NCBI RefSeq assembly: GCF_041020765.1
Contig: NZ_JBEUEJ010000007.1
Reading direction: 5' to 3' (one strand)
DNA: 64,000 nt
From: Kineococcus terrestris
Lineage (GTDB): Bacteria; Actinomycetota; Actinomycetes; Actinomycetales; Kineococcaceae
Position numbers and translations under genes: made by a program. Below the pieces are notes generated by a model, which did no database searches, had not been told where the DNA came from, and saw only the letters and a program-made list of their open reading frames with translations. Shown here in pieces: positions 39,381 to 48,254 of the stretch (the stretch's first letter is position 1; the number at the start of each line of letters is the position of its first letter).

Positions 39381-40115
39381 TCAACGCCCCCCGGGCAGTC
39401 CGCCGAGCGGCGCGGGCAGCCGGCGCAGCCGCAGCAGCAGGAAACCGGGTTCGCGCTCCAGCTTCGCGTTCTCCTCCGGGTAGCGCTGCCCCATGCTCGC
39501 CGCGGGGCGCGGCTCCTCGAGCAGGTCGATCACGAACCCGGCGCCCGTGGCCGCCGCGCACAGCGCCGACAGCGGCTCGCGCCAGAACCGCACCTGGCGC
39601 CGTCCCGTCCACTCCCCCCACGTCTCGGTCTCCAGGACGCGGTCGAAGTACGAGCCGCCCAGGCGCAGCCAGTCGGCGCTCGGGTGGGTCGTCGACACGA
39701 CGAGCGCGCCGCCGGGACGCAGCACCCGGTGCAGCTCGGCGAAGGCGGCCGGGCGGTCGTCGACGTGGTGGACGGCGAGCGCGCACACCGCGGCGTCGAA
39801 GGCGACGTCCGGGTACGGCAGCGGCTGGCCCAGCACGGCCCGGTCCACCCGGGCGCGCTCGCCGACGCGCTCGCGGGCCAGGGCGACCATCGGCCCGCTG
39901 GCGTCGAAGGCGGTGACCCGCGCGCCCGCGTCCAGCAGCGCCCGCGCGTACAGACCGGGCCCGCAGCCTGCGTCCAGGACGTCGCGGCCGGCCACGTCGC
40001 CGAGGGCCGCCAGGACGGCGGGGCGGTCGTAGTGGGCGTTGTAGGGGCTGTCCTCGGCGTGCCGGGCGAAGGCCTCGGCCATCCCGTCGTAGGGGGTCCA
40101 CAGCGGCGTGTCCAC
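39381..40115 (-). CDS. Class I SAM-dependent methyltransferase
   Basis: A 244-aa methyltransferase: motif I DVLDAGCGPGLYARALLDAG, motif II VTAFDASGPMVALARERVG, motif IV-like VAFDAAVCALAVHHVDDRPA and FAELHRVLRPGGALVVSTTH. The substrate is unknown; the arrangement is that of small-molecule or quinone methyltransferases of the Methyltransf_11 group. A TAGGCT box 6 nt before the GTG suggests a leaderless mRNA. Divergent from the AlkZ-like gene. Confidence 0.9.
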   Translation of the reverse strand: MDTPLWTPYDGMAEAFARHAEDSPYNAHYDRPAVLAALGDVAGRDVLDAGCGPGLYARALLDAGARVTAFDASGPMVALARERVGERARVDRAVLGQPLPYPDVAFDAAVCALAVHHVDDRPAAFAELHRVLRPGGALVVSTTHPSADWLRLGGSYFDRVLETETWGEWTGRRQVRFWREPLSALCAAATGAGFVIDLLEEPRPAASMGQRYPEENAKLEREPGFLLLRLRRLPAPLGGLPGGR

Positions 40116-40121
40116 CGCACG

Positions 40122-40127
40122 AGCCTA
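40122..40127 (-). promoter_or_regulatory. -10 box of a probably leaderless methyltransferase transcript
   Basis: TAGGCT on the minus strand, 6 nt before the GTG at 40115; no ribosome site is visible. Confidence 0.5.
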
Positions 40128-40216
40128 GGGCGGTCCGGGGCGGGGACGGCGCGCGCAGCGCACGCTCGGCGCCCCGGGCACGACCCGGTGTGGGAGGCCG
40201 GTGGGAGCGTGTCCGC

Positions 40217-41278
40217 GTGGTGGAGCTGGCGGCGCGCGAGGTGGGGTCGTGGCGGCTGGCCGCGCAGGGGGTCGTCCCGCGCGCGGCCGGTGCGGCGCAG
40301 GTGGTCGAGCGGCTCGGCGCCGTCCAGGCGCAGGACCTGCGGGCGGCGGTCACCGCGGTCGTGCTGCGCACCGGCGCGGGCGGGGCGCGAGACCTGGCCC
40401 GCGCCCTGGACGCCGGGGAGGTCGTCCGCTCGTGGCCGGTGCGGGGGACGTTGCACCTGGTCGCGGCCCGCGACCTGCCGCACGTCCTGGCGCTGTGCAC
40501 CGCGCGTCCGCTGGCTGCGAGCGCGCGCCGGCGCGCCGAGCTGGGCATCGGGGAGGGCGACGTCGCCGCGGCCGGCGACGTGGCGCGCGACCTGCTCACC
40601 GGCGGCCGCCGGGCCACCCGCGCGCAGCTGCTCGCGGCGTTCGAGCGGGCGGGGCAGGGCACGGCCGCCGGACGCGGGTACCACCTGCTGTCCCACCTGT
40701 CGATGACCGGTGTCCTGTGCCAGGGACCGCTGTCGGGGACCGAGCCGGCGTTCGTGCTGCTGGAGGAGCTGGTCCCGGCGCGACCGGGACCCGAGGACCC
40801 CGCGGCGTGGTGGGCGGCGCGCTACCTGCGCGGGCACGGGCCGGCCGGCGCCGCGGACTTCGCGTGGTGGGCGGGGCTGCCGCTGGGCACGGCGCGGCGG
40901 GCCTTCGCCGCGGTCCGCGGCGAGTTCGAGGTGGTCGAGGTCGGCGGCGTCGAGCACCTCGCCGACCCGGCCGTCCCCGACCTGGTCGCCGCGCACCGCC
41001 GCGCGCTGCGCGGTGTGCACCTCCTGCCGGGTTTCGACGAGTTCCTGCTGGGCTACACCGACCGCGGGCACGTGCTGGCGGCCGAGCACGCCGCGCGCGT
41101 GGCCCCGGGCGGCAACGGCGTGTTCCGCGGTCTGGTCGTCGTCGCCGGCGCGGTCGCCGGGACGTGGACGAGGGACGGCGACGCGATCGCCGCCACGGCG
41201 TTCGGGGAGTTCACCGCGGCGCAGCGGACGGCGCTGCAGCGGCGGGCGGCGGCGCTGCCGTCCGGCCGGTTCGGGTGA
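40217..41278 (+). CDS. AlkZ-like winged-helix (HTH_42) DNA glycosylase family protein
   Basis: A 353-aa protein of the HTH_42 superfamily. The Q-x-Q motif considered catalytic in AlkZ/AlkX enzymes is in ERLGAVQAQDLRAAVTAVVL near residue 35. Other blocks: VVRSWPVRGTLHLVAARDLP, RRATRAQLLAAFERAGQG, YHLLSHLSMTGVLCQGPLSG, DFAWWAGLPLGTARRAFAAV, HLLPGFDEFLLGYTDRGHVL. AlkZ removes alkylated bases or unhooks interstrand crosslinks, often for self-protection from genotoxins; here no biosynthetic cluster is next to it, so housekeeping repair of alkylation (AlkX-like) is more likely. GTG at 40217 follows GGGAG by 9 nt. Confidence 0.82.
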   Translation: MVELAAREVGSWRLAAQGVVPRAAGAAQVVERLGAVQAQDLRAAVTAVVLRTGAGGARDLARALDAGEVVRSWPVRGTLHLVAARDLPHVLALCTARPLAASARRRAELGIGEGDVAAAGDVARDLLTGGRRATRAQLLAAFERAGQGTAAGRGYHLLSHLSMTGVLCQGPLSGTEPAFVLLEELVPARPGPEDPAAWWAARYLRGHGPAGAADFAWWAGLPLGTARRAFAAVRGEFEVVEVGGVEHLADPAVPDLVAAHRRALRGVHLLPGFDEFLLGYTDRGHVLAAEHAARVAPGGNGVFRGLVVVAGAVAGTWTRDGDAIAATAFGEFTAAQRTALQRRAAALPSGRFG

Positions 41279-41343
41279 GGTGCGGGGGACCGCACCCGGA
41301 AAACCCCCGCGCGGACCGTCGCGGCGCTGGCACCCTCCGCGGC

Positions 41344-41580
41344 GTGAAGCACCTGACCCGCGCCCTCCTGGCCGCCGTCGTCACCACCCTCGCCCTCACC
41401 GGGTGCAGCGCCACCGACCCGTGCACGCAGCTGCCCGCGCCCACCCGCCAGCAGGTCGCCACCGCCGCCGAGCAGGTGCGGGGCCTGACCGTGGAGGTCG
41501 AGGTGGAGGTCTCCGGCGTCGACTGCTTCGTCGACCCGGCGAGCCGCCGCTGGACGCAGGAGCTGGAGGAGGACTCCTGA
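41344..41580 (+). CDS. Small lipoprotein of unknown function
   Basis: A 78-aa predicted lipoprotein. Signal region KHLTRALLAAVVTTLALTGC with the lipobox LTGC at residues 17-20, then a short acidic mature part with two further cysteines (DPCTQL and GVDCFVD) that could form a disulfide. No ribosome site is obvious, but coding-type GC3 and the intact lipobox support it. Stands between the AlkZ-like gene and a convergent reductase gene. Function unknown. Confidence 0.65.
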   Translation: MKHLTRALLAAVVTTLALTGCSATDPCTQLPAPTRQQVATAAEQVRGLTVEVEVEVSGVDCFVDPASRRWTQELEEDS

Positions 41581-41624
41581 GCCGGAGCTGACGGGCTCCC
41601 GCCGGCGCGGTCCGGCGGCCGCGG

Positions 41625-42191
41625 TCAGGCGGCGCGGCGCACGGCGTGGCGCAGGAGCACCGCGCCACCGGCGAACCGCCGCTCCTCGAGCAGCTCCAGG
41701 TCGAGCCGCACCCCGGTCGGCAGGGCGGGCTTGCCGCCGCCCACGGCCACGGGGTGCACCACCAGGACGACCTCGTCCACCAGGCCGTGCCGGAACGCCT
41801 CCGCGCCCAGGGTGGCGCCGCCCACGCCGAGGTCGGCGGCCGAGGCCTGCTTCAGCGCTCGCACCGCGTCGGGGTCGAAGCGCCGCTCCAGCCGGGTGCG
41901 GGACGTGCTGACCACGGGCAGCGTCGTGGAGAACACGACCTTGTCGGCGGCGCGCCACACCGCCGCGTACGCGCGCACGACGTCCGGCTCACCGGCCAGC
42001 CAGTCGTCGTCCTCCCACACGCGCATGGCCTCGTACATCCGCCGGCCGTACAGGGAGGTGCCGATCCCGCGCTCGCGCTCGTTCCAGAACGCGTGCACCT
42101 CCTCGTCCGGCACGGACCAGTCGAGGGAACCCGCGGCGTCCTCCACGAAGCCGTCGAGGGACGTGTTCGCCGCGTACACCAACTGACCCAC
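41625..42191 (-). CDS. RibD C-terminal/dihydrofolate-reductase-like protein
   Basis: A 188-aa single-domain protein of the bacterial DHFR-like (RibD_C) family: QLVYAANTSLDGFVEDAAGS at the start, GTSLYGRRMYEAMRVWEDDD, VVFSTTLPVVSTSRTRLERR, ADLGVGGATLGAEAFRHGLV and DEVVLVVHPVAVGGGKPALP. NADPH-dependent reductase of an unknown pterin- or flavin-like substrate. GTG at 42191 is favoured by GGAGG 5 nt upstream. A second family member is at 48223-48846. Confidence 0.88.
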   Translation of the reverse strand: MGQLVYAANTSLDGFVEDAAGSLDWSVPDEEVHAFWNERERGIGTSLYGRRMYEAMRVWEDDDWLAGEPDVVRAYAAVWRAADKVVFSTTLPVVSTSRTRLERRFDPDAVRALKQASAADLGVGGATLGAEAFRHGLVDEVVLVVHPVAVGGGKPALPTGVRLDLELLEERRFAGGAVLLRHAVRRAA

Positions 42192-42270
42192 GAGCACCTC
42201 CGGTCGGTGGGGGACCTCAGGCTCCTCCCCCGCGGCCCCGGCGGCAAGGCCGTGCGCCGGAGATCCTTGA

Positions 42271-42294
42271 ATCGTTCCGATCGAAGCGTTGACA
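42271..42294 (+). promoter_or_regulatory. Operator and -35 region of the rhamnogalacturonan lyase gene
   Basis: ATCGTTCCGAT (42271-42281) is an 11-bp palindrome of LacI-operator type. TTGACA (42289-42294) is a perfect -35; no good -10 is seen 16-18 bp downstream. The remaining leader (42295-42480) shows no gene. Confidence 0.5.
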
Positions 42295-42480
42295 CCGCGC
42301 CACCTCCCGGGCGAGGGTGGCGGAACACGCTTTCCCGAAGGGGGACCTCGTCGCCGCACCGGAGCGGACGACCCGAGGACCGGCACCCGCCGATCCCCCG
42401 CAGGACCACGCCCGCAGGACGTCGACGGAGGTGGACGGGCCGCGCGCCCGCCACCCGCGCAACGACCGAGGAGCACGACC

Positions 42481-45400
42481 GTGCGCAAGCCCCTGAGCAG
42501 ACTCCTTCCTCCCGTGACGGCGCTGGCCCTGGCGCTGACCGCGTCACCGCCGGCCGCGGCCGCACCGGCCGGCCCCGTGCCCGGTGGGCCGGGCGGGCAG
42601 CGGCAGGTCGAGGACCTGACCCGCGGCCTCGTCGCCGCCCAGGTGGAGGGCGGGACGTTCCTCAGCTGGCGGTTCCTGGGCGACGAGCCCGACGGCCTGT
42701 CGTGGAACGTCTACCGCGCGGACGGGGACGCCGGGTTCACGAGGGTCGCCACCGTCGAGCCGCGCGACGTGCAGCCCGAGAGCGACCACCCGGCCAACCC
42801 CGGCGTCGTCAAGGAGGACGTCACCCCGTCGAACTGGACGGACCCCGACGGCACCCTGACGTCGCGGTACGAGGTGGCGCCGGTCGTCGACGGCGTCGAG
42901 GGCGCGCGTCAGGGCATGAGCGTGCCGATGCTGTCGGCGCTGCCCGGCCGGCCGGGGCAGGAGGGCCGCGGCGCCGCGCGGTACGTCCCGCTCAAGCCGG
43001 CCCCGGACCCCGTCCCGCTCGCCCACTTCACCTACCGCGGCCCCGAGAACCGGTTCGGGCCCGGCACCGACCTCGACCCGGCGGCGATGGTCGTCCCCGG
43101 CACGGACGGCCAGCACTGGTACACGGTCGACGTGGACCTGCTGCGCGAGTTCCGCGTCGCGCACGACGAGCAGGTGGACGTGACGCCGGCGCAGCTGGAC
43201 GACTGGGTCGCCCGGCTGGGCGCGCTGACCACGGCCCCCAACGCGCTCGGCGTCGCGGCCCGCACCGCGCCGTGGCAGCCGGAGAACGGGCTGGTGGAAG
43301 GCAGGGTCACCGACGCGCTGTACGCGGAGCTGGAGGCGGAGTTCGTCCGGTACGTCGAGAACCTCGACTCCGGCGCGTCGCTGCCGTACGCGATGACCGA
43401 CGACGGCGCCGTCCACACCTCGACGAGCGCGCCCTACACCACCCACGACATGACGGTCGCCGACTTCGACGGCGACGGCGAGTACGAGATCGTCGTCAAG
43501 TGGCGCAGCACCCAGGTCGACCCGATGTACTCCGAGCCGATCTACAGCGGCAGCAGCACGACCACGGCACCCGAGTACGTCGACGTGTACGAGCTGGACG
43601 GCACCCTGCTGTTCCGCGTGGACATGGGCTACAACGTCCGGGCGGCCAACGACCACGAGACGGTCCTGTTCGCCGAGGACTTCGACGGCGACGGCCGCGG
43701 CGAGCTGATGCTCAAGACCGCGCTCGGCACGCGGATCGGGAACTGGGACGAGGCGACGCAGTCCGTCGTCTACCCCGACACACCGGGCACCGTCGTCGGG
43801 GGCGAGGAGGGCCTCAACGCCACCACGGAGGCGTTCGCGGAGCACTTCGCCACCGGCGACGTCGAGGCGCTGGACACCTGGTGGTCGCTGCTGAACAGCT
43901 TCACGATCTCCTACCGCAGCCCCACGGCCGGCGGCGGCAACGACGGACCCAACGACCCGGCGCTCAAGCGGTGGATCAAGACGTACCACGTCGGGCCGAT
44001 CGGCCGCGCGAAGGACGAGGCGGAGTTCTTCTCGGCCTTCGAGTGGGACGCCGCGACCCGCTCCGGCGTGCTCGTCGACAGCGCCCGCTACCCCTTCCCC
44101 TACGAGGGCGGGGTGGACGGGCAGGACTGGGCGATGACGCCGGCGACCCAGCGCGGGAACTACTCCTACCTGGCGTTCCCCGGCCCCGGCGTCGGCAGCT
44201 CCGCGGAGGACTACAAGGCGCAGGTCATGGCCGAGCGCGAGGCGTACTGGCTCCAGAACCCCTGGAAGCCCGCCTCCTACGGCGACGCGCAGGGCAACCG
44301 CGCCAACCGCTACGTCGGCGTCGTGGCCAGCCTGGACGGTGAGCGGACGTCCGCCGTCTCGCAGCGCGGCTACTACCACCGCACGACGCTGGCGGCGTTC
44401 ACCCTCGCCGACGGCCGCGTCCGCCTGCAGGCGAGCTTCGACTCCGCCGACCCGCGGTACTGGTCGCTGGGCGGCAGCGCGTACGACTACCAGAACCGCG
44501 GCAACCACGACACCAAGTCCGCCGACCTCGACGGCGACGGCCGCGACGAGGTCGTCCTCAAGGCGATGGTCCTCGGGCTGAGCGAGGACGGGACGAAGAT
44601 CCTGCCGCGGGTCCTCAACGGCGACACGATGCCGACGATCGAGGGGCTGGACGGCGTGCCCCCGGTCGCCGGGGAGTTCCAGTTCGCCACCGACGAGGTC
44701 CGCTCCGACCCGGAGAACGTGTGGGCGCCGTTCCGGCACGGCGACCGCGGCGCCCTGCTGCCGGTCGACGCGGACGACACCCTGCGGGCCTGGTCGGGGA
44801 TGGAGGAGCACCTCCTGGACGACATCCGCACCGGCCGTCACCACGGCTGGCTGCCCGGCCCGGCCGGCTACGACCCGCTGGAGGGCCGGAAGCTCGACGA
44901 GCACGGCGAGGTCGTCGAGACGGACTCGCTGCTGTACGGGGTGTACGCCGGCAGCGACGACGAGGGCAGCGTGGCGGGGAACTTCTCGAACCGCTGGCCG
45001 GGCGCGCAGGCCGGCTCCGCCGGTGCGACGACCGAGGTCCGCAGCATGGTCACCGGGGAGGTCCTGACGACCACCGGTGTCCCGCGCGGCATCGCGCAGG
45101 GGCAGAACGCGATCTGGTTCGGCGGCGGCCTGACGCACATGGCCGTGAACGGCGCGACGGTCGGCGCGGTCGACGACCTCACCTTCGCCGTGACCCCGTA
45201 CCTGGAGACCGGGCTGGTCTCCACCGGCAACAAGGGCACCCCCACGCTCAAGGCCGACCTGCTCGGCGACTGGCGCGAGGAGCTGGTGCTGCGCGCGAGC
45301 GGGAACCGCCTCGCGGTCGTCACGACCCTGGCGCCGACCGAGTACGGGATCCGCACGCTGATGCACGACCCGATGTACCGCAACGGGGTGGCGAACAAGA

Positions 45401-45759
45401 ACAACGGCTACGACCAGGTCGGGTTCGCGAGCTTCTACCTCGGCGACGAGGCGGACCTGCCCGCCCAGCGCACGGACATCGCCGTCGGCGGGCCGGCCGA
45501 CACCGCCGGGACGCTGGCCGTGCTGGAGGGGTGGACCCGCAGCGGTGACGTCGCCGGCCCGGTCGCCGAGCACCTGCGCGGCGCGCTGCAGCAGGCCGAC
45601 CGGCACCTGCGCGCCGGCCGGACCGGCCCGGCGGCCACGGCGCTCCAGGGCGGGCTGTCGCGGCTGGAGGAACCGCGGCGGGCCGACCGGCTCACCGAGC
45701 GGGCGCGCACCGACCTGACCGGGCGGTTCCAGCGGCTCCTGGAGGACGTGGCCGGCTGA
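42481..45759 (+). CDS. Secreted rhamnogalacturonan lyase (PL11) with C-terminal FIMAH-like domain
   Basis: A 1092-aa exported lyase cleaving rhamnogalacturonan I of pectin by beta-elimination. Signal peptide about residues 1-28 (LLPPVTALALALTASPPAAA). The PL11 catalytic region begins QVEDLTRGLVAAQVEGGTFL and GLSWNVYRADG, and forms a propeller with several Ca-binding loops (TVADFDGDGEYEIVVKW, AEDFDGDGRGELMLKTALGT, ADLDGDGRDEVVLKAMVLG, ADLLGDWREELVLRASGNR). NGYDQVGFASFYLG closes the catalytic part. The last ~85 residues (WTRSGDVAGPVAEHLRGALQ; DRHLRAGRTGPAATALQG; ERARTDLTGRFQRLLEDVAG) resemble FIMAH adhesion/dockerin-like helices. Single gene; sugar import genes at the window start may be unrelated. 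Confidence 0.93.
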   Translation: MRKPLSRLLPPVTALALALTASPPAAAAPAGPVPGGPGGQRQVEDLTRGLVAAQVEGGTFLSWRFLGDEPDGLSWNVYRADGDAGFTRVATVEPRDVQPESDHPANPGVVKEDVTPSNWTDPDGTLTSRYEVAPVVDGVEGARQGMSVPMLSALPGRPGQEGRGAARYVPLKPAPDPVPLAHFTYRGPENRFGPGTDLDPAAMVVPGTDGQHWYTVDVDLLREFRVAHDEQVDVTPAQLDDWVARLGALTTAPNALGVAARTAPWQPENGLVEGRVTDALYAELEAEFVRYVENLDSGASLPYAMTDDGAVHTSTSAPYTTHDMTVADFDGDGEYEIVVKWRSTQVDPMYSEPIYSGSSTTTAPEYVDVYELDGTLLFRVDMGYNVRAANDHETVLFAEDFDGDGRGELMLKTALGTRIGNWDEATQSVVYPDTPGTVVGGEEGLNATTEAFAEHFATGDVEALDTWWSLLNSFTISYRSPTAGGGNDGPNDPALKRWIKTYHVGPIGRAKDEAEFFSAFEWDAATRSGVLVDSARYPFPYEGGVDGQDWAMTPATQRGNYSYLAFPGPGVGSSAEDYKAQVMAEREAYWLQNPWKPASYGDAQGNRANRYVGVVASLDGERTSAVSQRGYYHRTTLAAFTLADGRVRLQASFDSADPRYWSLGGSAYDYQNRGNHDTKSADLDGDGRDEVVLKAMVLGLSEDGTKILPRVLNGDTMPTIEGLDGVPPVAGEFQFATDEVRSDPENVWAPFRHGDRGALLPVDADDTLRAWSGMEEHLLDDIRTGRHHGWLPGPAGYDPLEGRKLDEHGEVVETDSLLYGVYAGSDDEGSVAGNFSNRWPGAQAGSAGATTEVRSMVTGEVLTTTGVPRGIAQGQNAIWFGGGLTHMAVNGATVGAVDDLTFAVTPYLETGLVSTGNKGTPTLKADLLGDWREELVLRASGNRLAVVTTLAPTEYGIRTLMHDPMYRNGVANKNNGYDQVGFASFYLGDEADLPAQRTDIAVGGPADTAGTLAVLEGWTRSGDVAGPVAEHLRGALQQADRHLRAGRTGPAATALQGGLSRLEEPRRADRLTERARTDLTGRFQRLLEDVAG

Positions 45760-45774
45760 CCGGCGCCGGGCGCC

Positions 45775-46803
45775 TCACGGGCCGCCGGGGACGGGAGCGC
45801 CGCCGGGCGCTGCCGCCCCCGCGGCGAGGCGCCCGGCGGCCACGGCGAAGGCCTCGCGCAGCTCGGCCGGGCGCACCTCGGCCAGGGGGCTGCCGAAGGT
45901 GACGAACAACCCGGCCAGCCCGGCCCAGGACCAGGCGCCCATGGACAGCTCGCACCGGTCCTCGCCCACGGCCCGGACGACGGCCCCGCCGGGCGCGAAC
46001 CGCGCGACGAGCGGTGCCGGCAGGTCCAGGACCGCGGAACCGGTGCACGGCCAGGGCGCCAGACGGTCGCCGCGGTCGGGCGTGCGCTGCACGAAGTCAG
46101 CGGGACCACCCTCCGGCAGGGGCCGCTCGCGGAAGGGCGCGCCCGTCGCGGTGGGCGCGCTGACGCGGTCCAGGCGCAGCACCGCCCAGCGCTGCCGCGC
46201 GCGCTCGTGGGCGACGAGGTACCAGCGGGCCGCCCACACGACGAGGTGGTGCGGTTCGACCACCCGGGTCACCGGGCCACCGCCGCCACCGGTGCGGCCG
46301 TCCCCGGGGAGGTCCTCCTCGTCGTAGTCCAGGCGCAGCTCCACGCGCTGGCGCACCGCGGTCCCGACCGCCCGCACCACGGCGGCGTCGAGGGCGGGGG
46401 CGGGGAACTCCCACTGGTTGGGCACCACGGTGGCGGTCAGGGCGTCCGCCTCGCGGCGGGCGCGCGCGGGCATCACCTGCCGGATCGTCCGCAGCGCCCG
46501 GCGGCTGCTCTCCTCGACGCCGCGCAGCACCGCGGAGGTCGTCTGCAGGGACACCGCCACCGCGACGACCTGCTCCTCGTCCAGCACCAGCGGCGGCAGC
46601 GCACCGCCCGGCCCCAGCCGGTAACCCCCTCCGGCGCCGAGGACCGGTTCCACGACGTAGCCGAGCTCGCGCAGGGTCTCCACGTCGCGCCGGGCCGTGC
46701 GCCGGGACACGCCCAGGCGGCGGGCGACCTCCTCCCCGGTGAGCGTGGCGCCGCTGCTCAGCATCGACAGCAGGGCCAGTGCGCGCGCGGACGTCGACGC
46801 CAC
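45775..46803 (-). CDS. WYL-domain transcriptional regulator (DeoR/HTH_11 type)
   Basis: A 342-aa regulator with an N-terminal HTH_11 (ARALALLSMLSSGATLTGEE; VARRLGVSRRTARRDVETLR; ELGYVVEPVLGAGGGYRLGP) and a WYL domain (RVVEPHHLVVWAARWYLVAH; ERARQRWAVLRLDRVSAP) followed by a WCX-like C-terminus (AVLDLPAPLVARFAPGGAVV). WYL domains sense nucleic acid or nucleotide ligands. GTG at 46803 follows GAGGGGGAGC. Divergent from the FAD monooxygenase, its likely target. Confidence 0.92.
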   Translation of the reverse strand: MASTSARALALLSMLSSGATLTGEEVARRLGVSRRTARRDVETLRELGYVVEPVLGAGGGYRLGPGGALPPLVLDEEQVVAVAVSLQTTSAVLRGVEESSRRALRTIRQVMPARARREADALTATVVPNQWEFPAPALDAAVVRAVGTAVRQRVELRLDYDEEDLPGDGRTGGGGGPVTRVVEPHHLVVWAARWYLVAHERARQRWAVLRLDRVSAPTATGAPFRERPLPEGGPADFVQRTPDRGDRLAPWPCTGSAVLDLPAPLVARFAPGGAVVRAVGEDRCELSMGAWSWAGLAGLFVTFGSPLAEVRPAELREAFAVAAGRLAAGAAAPGGAPVPGGP

Positions 46804-46907
46804 CGCTCCCCCTCGGTCGTGACCGCGCCGGGACCGCCGACGGCGGATCCGGGAACCGCTGACCGTGGTGGCCGTCCCGCGGCCACCACGCCTCCCATCG
46901 TGGCGCC

Positions 46908-48254
46908 ATGACCTCCACCGCGTCGAGAGCCGGCACCGCGCACCCCACCACCCCGACCGCACCCACCACGGACCCGAGGGTCCTCGTCGTCGGCGGCGGC
47001 ATCGGCGGCCTGGCCCTGGCCGCCGGGCTGCGCCGCAACGGGTTCGACGTCGTCGTCCACGACCGCGACACCGACCCCGCCGCCACCGGCGGGTACCACA
47101 TCACCCTCGACACCCCGGCCCTGGCGGCCCTGCGCGACCTGCTGGGACCCGACCACTACGCCGGCCTGCTCGCCTCGGCCTCCGCGGTGCGCCGGCGGCC
47201 CCCGGACGTCTGGTTCGACCACCGCGGGCGGCTTCTCGGCGACCTCGACGTGCGGGGCCTGGACCCCGACAGCGTCGACGTCGACCGCACCACGCTGCGC
47301 CTGGTGCTGGCCGCGGCCGCCGGCGACAGCCTCGTGCTGGGCAGCACGTGCACCGCCGTCGAGCGGGACCCCGGCCCCGACGGCGAGGTGCGCGCGCGGT
47401 TCGCCGACGGCAGCGTCGTCCGGGCCGACCTGCTGGTGGGCGCCGACGGGCCCGGTTCCCTCGTGGTCGCGCACCTGACGGGACGCCCGGCCAGCCGCCC
47501 CGCGGGCCTCACCGGCGTCAGCGGCCGCACCCCGGCGGGCGACCTCGACCCCGACCTGGCCCGGCGCCTGGGGCCGCGGTCGAGCCTGGCCGTCGGTCCC
47601 CGCGGCACCGCCCTGTACTGCGGCTACCTGGACCCGGCCGGTTTCGCCGTCCTCGACGCGCCCCTCGGCCGGCACGCCGTGACCACCGGCCCGACCTACG
47701 TGTGGGGCGCGATGCTCCCCACCGCCACCGCGCCGGCCGGCCTGCGCGGGCAGCGGGGCGCGGTGCTGCGGGACACCGTCCTGGAGGCGCTGCGCGCCAC
47801 CGGCTGGGGCGAGGCGCCCCTGCAGGTCGTCACCCGCGCCGACCCCTCGACCGTGGCCGCGTACCCGTTCGTCGTCGGCCCGGCCAGCCCGCGCGAGGCG
47901 GCGCCGTGGCCGGCGGGCCGCGTCACCGCGCTGGGCGACGCCGTCCACGCCACCCCGCCCACCGCGGGCAAGGGGGCCGGGACGGCGATCGTCGACGCCT
48001 CCGTCCTCGTGCGCGAGCTCCTGGCCCACCGCGCCGGCGAGCGCACCCTGCACACCGCCGTCAGCGCCTACGAGCAGGACGTGCGCCACCGCGGCAGCGC
48101 CGTCGTCCAGCTGTCGATGGGCACCGTGCGGCGCGTCCTGGCCACCGCCACCCCCGCGGGTTCGGCCGCCACCCGCGTCCTGCTGCCCGTCCTGGCCGCG
48201 TCGACCGCGCTGCGCGGCCGCCTCACGGGCGGGCGGGGAACCTCAGGTGGGTGA
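46908..48254 (+). CDS. FAD-dependent monooxygenase (PHBH-type aromatic hydroxylase fold)
   Basis: A 448-aa flavoprotein: GxGxxG-type VLVVGGGIGGLALAAGLRRN at residues 25-44, the DG motif region LLVGADGPGSLVVAHLTGRP, and the GD motif RVTALGDAVHATPPTAGKGA. Group A flavin monooxygenases hydroxylate aromatic or polyketide compounds. The substrate is unknown. It is divergent from the WYL regulator, and its 3' end overlaps the convergent reductase gene by 32 bp. ATG start (46908) with a CATCGTGGCGCC context and no clear ribosome site. Confidence 0.9.
   Translation: MTSTASRAGTAHPTTPTAPTTDPRVLVVGGGIGGLALAAGLRRNGFDVVVHDRDTDPAATGGYHITLDTPALAALRDLLGPDHYAGLLASASAVRRRPPDVWFDHRGRLLGDLDVRGLDPDSVDVDRTTLRLVLAAAAGDSLVLGSTCTAVERDPGPDGEVRARFADGSVVRADLLVGADGPGSLVVAHLTGRPASRPAGLTGVSGRTPAGDLDPDLARRLGPRSSLAVGPRGTALYCGYLDPAGFAVLDAPLGRHAVTTGPTYVWGAMLPTATAPAGLRGQRGAVLRDTVLEALRATGWGEAPLQVVTRADPSTVAAYPFVVGPASPREAAPWPAGRVTALGDAVHATPPTAGKGAGTAIVDASVLVRELLAHRAGERTLHTAVSAYEQDVRHRGSAVVQLSMGTVRRVLATATPAGSAATRVLLPVLAASTALRGRLTGGRGTSGG

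Noticed and set aside
42544..45606. Open frame of about 1000 codons opposite the rhamnogalacturonan lyase
   Set aside because: Low-complexity Val/Arg/Asp/Gly product and no recognisable motifs; shadow of a well supported secreted lyase.
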